Positions 60,026 through 63,193 of a stretch of DNA of 63,193 nucleotides are shown piece by piece. The first letter of the stretch is position 1; each line of letters begins with the position of its first letter. The notes beneath the pieces are model-generated. The model saw only the letters and a list, made by a program, of their open reading frames with translations, did no database searches and was not told where the DNA came from. Origin of the DNA: Rachicladosporium sp. CCFEE 5018 (Eukaryota > Ascomycota > Dothideomycetes > Cladosporiales > Cladosporiaceae); NCBI GenBank assembly GCA_002077045.2, contig KZ111148.1, positions 543,601-606,793 of the forward strand. Direction: 5' to 3'. The position numbers and the translations under genes are program-made.

Positions 60026-62185
60026 TCAATCAACCTTCCCCTGCCCAACAGTCCCGCTGCCCGCATTACCACCCAACAGCCCATCCATGGAGCTCTTCTC
60101 ACTCAACTTGATGTACCCCCCACTATTCCTCAAATACCTCCTCCGTCCCCACGCCCCCATCGCAATAACCACCGCAACAAAGGCCACACTCGAGATGATC
60201 GGATGCGTGAGCAGACCACCCCTGATAACCCACCACACATGCCCCAAAGGTGTCGTCGTACTTTTGCTGCCAATCTTCGGCGGATTTGCCACAACGCCCC
60301 TTAGAGTCTCTAAAATTGACGTTCGACTCGACACAATAGGATTGCCGGTCATGGTCGTGTCCCAGTACCGCTTGTTGGCTTCGTCGTTGATGACCACTCG
60401 CTCGCCGTCGCGGATCGAGATCCCATAGGTAGTTCGCAGCCAGCGTTCCCAGAACACGCCGTCGACCCACGCGAAACCGACTTCCTTACGAGGCACGTCG
60501 TCCATATTGATGCGGATTGACTTCGCGGATCGAAGGGCGCGTTGATCATTGCGATCCTCGGCTTCTTCGATGCGGAGTTGTTTCGCATCTCGCAGTTCCT
60601 GGCGCTCAAGCTGAAAAGCAGAAGTCTGCTTGTCGATCCACTCGAGTGCTGCGTTCTTGATCTCGCGTTTGGCGATTACGAACTCCTCTGGTCGGTCGCG
60701 GGATAGTATCCCAAGCACGACGAGGCGGTTGTTCATCACTTCGCGCGCGTTGATTGCCGTCAGCTCGGGCACGATGGGGAGCCAGACGGTCTGCATCCAG
60801 TTAAGGACTTTGCGGAAGTCGCGCATCTCCTGTGGCGATAGCCCAATGTAGTACGATGGCTTGCCGTCTCGCGAGACAAGGAGGCGCGGCCATGTGCTAA
60901 TCTTGAAGCGGGTAGCCAGGTCCGGGTCACTCGTCTTCACCAGCTTTGCGTGTCCGATGAGCGACATGACTAGCCTGTCAAGAGCGGCGAAGTCCTCCGA
61001 TGTCGTCGCTGCATCGTAGAAGTAGAGGAAGATCACTTCTTCCTTCTTCTCCAGCTCTTCGAACTCGGTTGCTGTGACATTTGGCACGCCCTCACCGACT
61101 GCGATCGTCTTTGTGGCGTAGCTTACCAGGTCACCCAATCCTCGTAGACCATCGTACTCGATGCGCTCGCCGCCACGGAAGAATAGAATGGTTGGAAAGC
61201 CCTTCACCTTCACATCCCGGCATAGTCTCTTCTCCTCGTCGCAATTAACTTCGCCAACATTCAGCTTTCCCTTCATCTGCCGAGCCATATTCTGCCAATT
61301 CGGCGCCATCTCCTGGCAGTGATGACACCAGGGCGCGTAGAACTTGACGAACCACGGGTCGTGTGTCATAGTCACATACTTTTGGAACTTCTCCGCTGTC
61401 AGAGGGATATTTGCTGCAGTCTCAAGCGAGCTCTGCTTGATCCTTGTGGCCGTAGATGTCGCTTTCGTGCTGGCCTTGGTCTTCGTGCCTGCGACGTCCT
61501 TGGGCACAATGTCCAGTGGCTCCGGGATCAGTCTCGCTGGTCTCGCCACAGTATGATCGCCAGCCTTCGGCAACTTCATCCCTTCCTTGACCCTGCTCCC
61601 AGGCTTGATCGTCTCCAACGTCTCCTCCACCCACTTGCTCATAGCAGACATGGTCTGCCCTCCGATCTCCTTCTTCACTACCTCTCCATCTTTGAACAGC
61701 TGTATCGTAGGAAAATTGCCGATCTTCATCCGCGCACACGCATCTCCAAATGCAAGACAATTCACCTTCGCAAAGTGGAAGTCATAATATCGCGTAAAGC
61801 TGCTCATGTCCTCGTCGTTGCCCTCCGCCTGCGGTACTGGATCGTCTGTGTAGTAGAACTCGTACAGCGTCTGCCATGTTGGTGCGAAGTGCTTGCAGTG
61901 GCCGCAGTCTGGGCTGAAGAACTCGACGAGCCAGTTGCCTTTCGCAATCGTGTCTTCGAGTTTGTGCCCCGGGATCTCCGTCGCTGGAGGCACATTCCGA
62001 CCATTAAACACTGTGCCTTCGATTGCGCCGCCAGCGGGGAGGTCGTCTCTCCTTCGTATCCGAGGTTCTCGCCGTTGTTGGATTGCGGCTGAATCTGTGG
62101 GTTGTTCTGATCGGCTGGAGTCTAGGGTGGGAACTGTGAAAGGAAGTAGAGGGAGCGCGAGGGACAGTAGTGTCGTTACGCGCAT
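60026..62185 (-). CDS. Membrane-anchored ER thioredoxin/PDI-family protein with two Trx domains
   Basis: 719 residues, no intron. Signal peptide at residues 1-20 (MRVTTLLSLALPLLPF). Trx domain 1 is at about 70-190 with active site CGHC (FFSPDCGHCKHFAPTW) and cis-Pro loop NFPTIQLF. Domain 2 is at about 255-370 with CHHC (FYAPWCHHCQEMAPNW) and GFPTILFF. A redox-inactive Trx-like region and a charged helical region follow, then one membrane helix near residue 660 (IISSVAFVAVVIAMGAW) and a short cytosolic tail. The layout resembles yeast Eps1 and TMX proteins; it would oxidise or isomerise disulfides of secretory or membrane cargo. No C-terminal HDEL; retention may depend on the membrane segment. 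Confidence 0.82.
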   Translation of the reverse strand: MRVTTLLSLALPLLPFTVPTLDSSRSEQPTDSAAIQQRREPRIRRRDDLPAGGAIEGTVFNGRNVPPATEIPGHKLEDTIAKGNWLVEFFSPDCGHCKHFAPTWQTLYEFYYTDDPVPQAEGNDEDMSSFTRYYDFHFAKVNCLAFGDACARMKIGNFPTIQLFKDGEVVKKEIGGQTMSAMSKWVEETLETIKPGSRVKEGMKLPKAGDHTVARPARLIPEPLDIVPKDVAGTKTKASTKATSTATRIKQSSLETAANIPLTAEKFQKYVTMTHDPWFVKFYAPWCHHCQEMAPNWQNMARQMKGKLNVGEVNCDEEKRLCRDVKVKGFPTILFFRGGERIEYDGLRGLGDLVSYATKTIAVGEGVPNVTATEFEELEKKEEVIFLYFYDAATTSEDFAALDRLVMSLIGHAKLVKTSDPDLATRFKISTWPRLLVSRDGKPSYYIGLSPQEMRDFRKVLNWMQTVWLPIVPELTAINAREVMNNRLVVLGILSRDRPEEFVIAKREIKNAALEWIDKQTSAFQLERQELRDAKQLRIEEAEDRNDQRALRSAKSIRINMDDVPRKEVGFAWVDGVFWERWLRTTYGISIRDGERVVINDEANKRYWDTTMTGNPIVSSRTSILETLRGVVANPPKIGSKSTTTPLGHVWWVIRGGLLTHPIISSVAFVAVVIAMGAWGRRRYLRNSGGYIKLSEKSSMDGLLGGNAGSGTVGQGKVD

Positions 62186-62538
62186 TGCGCTGAGTGTATG
62201 TTGGGCACGACGCCCTTCGTCGTGGCACTGGCCAGAAGTGTCGAAAGTTCGGGGGGGTTACGTGGCGGTTGCGACAGGATCGCTGGACTCTTATAGATCG
62301 GCGACGAGGTCAGTGGCAAAGCAGATGTACGTAGCGAGCGACGAGGGTGAGTGCGGAGTATTGTGGTAAACAAATGTATCGTGTCGAGTCGGCAAACATT
62401 GATCCTTGAATGTCTCAACCATGTCCCCTCTTGCCCTGCCTTCGCTTCGGGAATGCTTGGCAAAGTATATCAAGCGAGGACATCCAGTGACTCCAGCGCA
62501 ATCATCTACGGGCCATCGAGAGGTCAACAGCAAATAAG
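62186..62538. promoter_or_regulatory. Divergent promoter region
   Basis: 353 bases between the start codons of the ER thioredoxin-family gene and the NDUFA5-like gene. No other feature seen. Confidence 0.45.
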
Positions 62539-63193
62539 ATGCGATATTCCCTCCGTCTCCTCGCGCAGGTCGAGCGCAGCACCCGCTTCCTCGAGGCTGG
62601 TGCTCCTACAGGCCTCGCTGGCCTCTTGACCCACAGCGCCCCACGCTCGACCCTGCTCTACCTGTACACCGACACCCTCGAGAAGCTCAAGCAGTTCCCC
62701 GAGTCAAGCGTCTACCGGCAGTCCACCGAAGCCCTAACAAAACACCGCCTCCGAATACTCGAGGAAGTCAAGCCCGAAGGACTGAAAGAATGGCAATCCC
62801 GGATCCAATCAGCCATAGACGCCTTCCCTAACGCCTTCCGCAAGGTCCCTACTTCCATAGCAGACAAGTCATTCAACATCATCTGGCGACCACACGCTAC
62901 TGAAGGCTCGGCGAGTGCGGACTACGATGAAGAGTACTCTGGTGTCTCGCATCTCGAGGGACCCAAGTATGAGGATGACAAGCAGAACTTGGGCACGGCT
63001 ATGGCGAGGGATATGAGGGCTGAGGGGGAGAAGATCCCGAGGATCGAGGCTGAGCCGAGCTTAACAGGGGAGCAGATCGGGGAGATTGAGCTGAAGATCG
63101 GAGCGGGTCTGATTGAGGAGGTCATTCAGGTTGCGGAAGGCGAAGCGAAGTTGGTGGAAACGCTGTTGGAGGCGAAGGTGTATGTTGTACCGG
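62539..63193 (+). CDS. Complex I NDUFA5-type subunit (fungal 29.9 kDa), 3' end outside window
   Basis: The frame is open from ATG 62539 to the right edge (218 codons). The N-terminus MRYSLRLLAQ is short and basic, as in mitochondrial imports. The ETC_C1_NDUFA5 signature follows: PTGLAGLLTHSAPRSTLLYL, then LEKLKQFPESSVYRQSTEAL, RLRILEEVKPEGLKEW. Family members are accessory subunits of the peripheral arm of NADH:ubiquinone oxidoreductase. Fungal homologs carry an extra C-terminal region, which agrees with the frame continuing here past the usual animal length. Confidence 0.85.
   Translation, partial: MRYSLRLLAQVERSTRFLEAGAPTGLAGLLTHSAPRSTLLYLYTDTLEKLKQFPESSVYRQSTEALTKHRLRILEEVKPEGLKEWQSRIQSAIDAFPNAFRKVPTSIADKSFNIIWRPHATEGSASADYDEEYSGVSHLEGPKYEDDKQNLGTAMARDMRAEGEKIPRIEAEPSLTGEQIGEIELKIGAGLIEEVIQVAEGEAKLVETLLEAKVYVVP

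Noticed and set aside
1..63193. tRNA, rRNA, CRISPR or bacterial operon features
   Set aside because: I looked for B-box-like and rRNA-like stretches and regular repeat-spacer arrays and saw none; the window is eukaryotic.

Overview
This window is nuclear DNA of a filamentous ascomycete. Genes carry short GT-AG introns (mostly 40-80 nt) with CTNAC-type branch points, intergenic DNA is compact, and the families are typical of Pezizomycotina: KRE9, an NDT80/PhoG factor, BBC1, a desaturase-cytochrome b5 fusion, VMA9, ARV1, CDC73. The gene repertoire and extensive homeolog-like duplication fit a Dothideomycete (for example a black yeast of the Capnodiales/Mycosphaerellales type). That placement is inference; no species can be named from the bases alone.

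Layout. 1-9.5 kb: a truncated KRE9-type cell-wall gene diverges from the RTR1 CTD phosphatase; about 4.5 kb without a recognisable gene precedes an NDT80/PhoG transcription factor. 11-15 kb: two C2H2 genes of one small family; a third member lies at 25.9-27.6 kb. 16-25 kb: a small unknown gene, a perfect 46-bp inverted repeat, an SCP2-alpha/beta-hydrolase fusion diverging from succinate-semialdehyde dehydrogenase, then the actin-patch protein BBC1. 29-30.5 kb: OLE1-type delta-9 desaturase.

The main structure is a block present twice in the same orientation: copy A (30.7-41.7 kb) and copy B (48.7-59.6 kb). Each carries ARV1, VMA9, an RBM25-like splicing factor, mitochondrial bS21m, two convergent genes for coiled-coil proteins with the same atypical zinc module, and CDC73. 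Copy A is cut inside CDC73 by 100 Ns. Between the copies lie a small Cys-cluster gene, a chromodomain Ty3/Gypsy element on the minus strand (gag and pol in one frame separated by UGA-CUAG, plus a TAG in the integrase), and a RIP-like AT-rich inverted repeat. The two copies form a mosaic of almost identical and clearly diverged stretches. They are either a true segmental duplication or two haplotypes/homeologs joined end to end by scaffolding. After copy B come a membrane-anchored ER thioredoxin-family protein and the start of a complex I NDUFA5-type subunit.

Most single-copy genes are housekeeping (wall glucan, Pol II CTD and PAF1 complex, splicing, V-ATPase, sterol and fatty-acid metabolism, mitochondrial translation and respiration) and form no obvious pathway cluster. 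The least explained items are the convergent CxxCGAN protein pair, the short palindromes dense in the retroelement, the readthrough-type gag/pol junction and the three-member C2H2 family.
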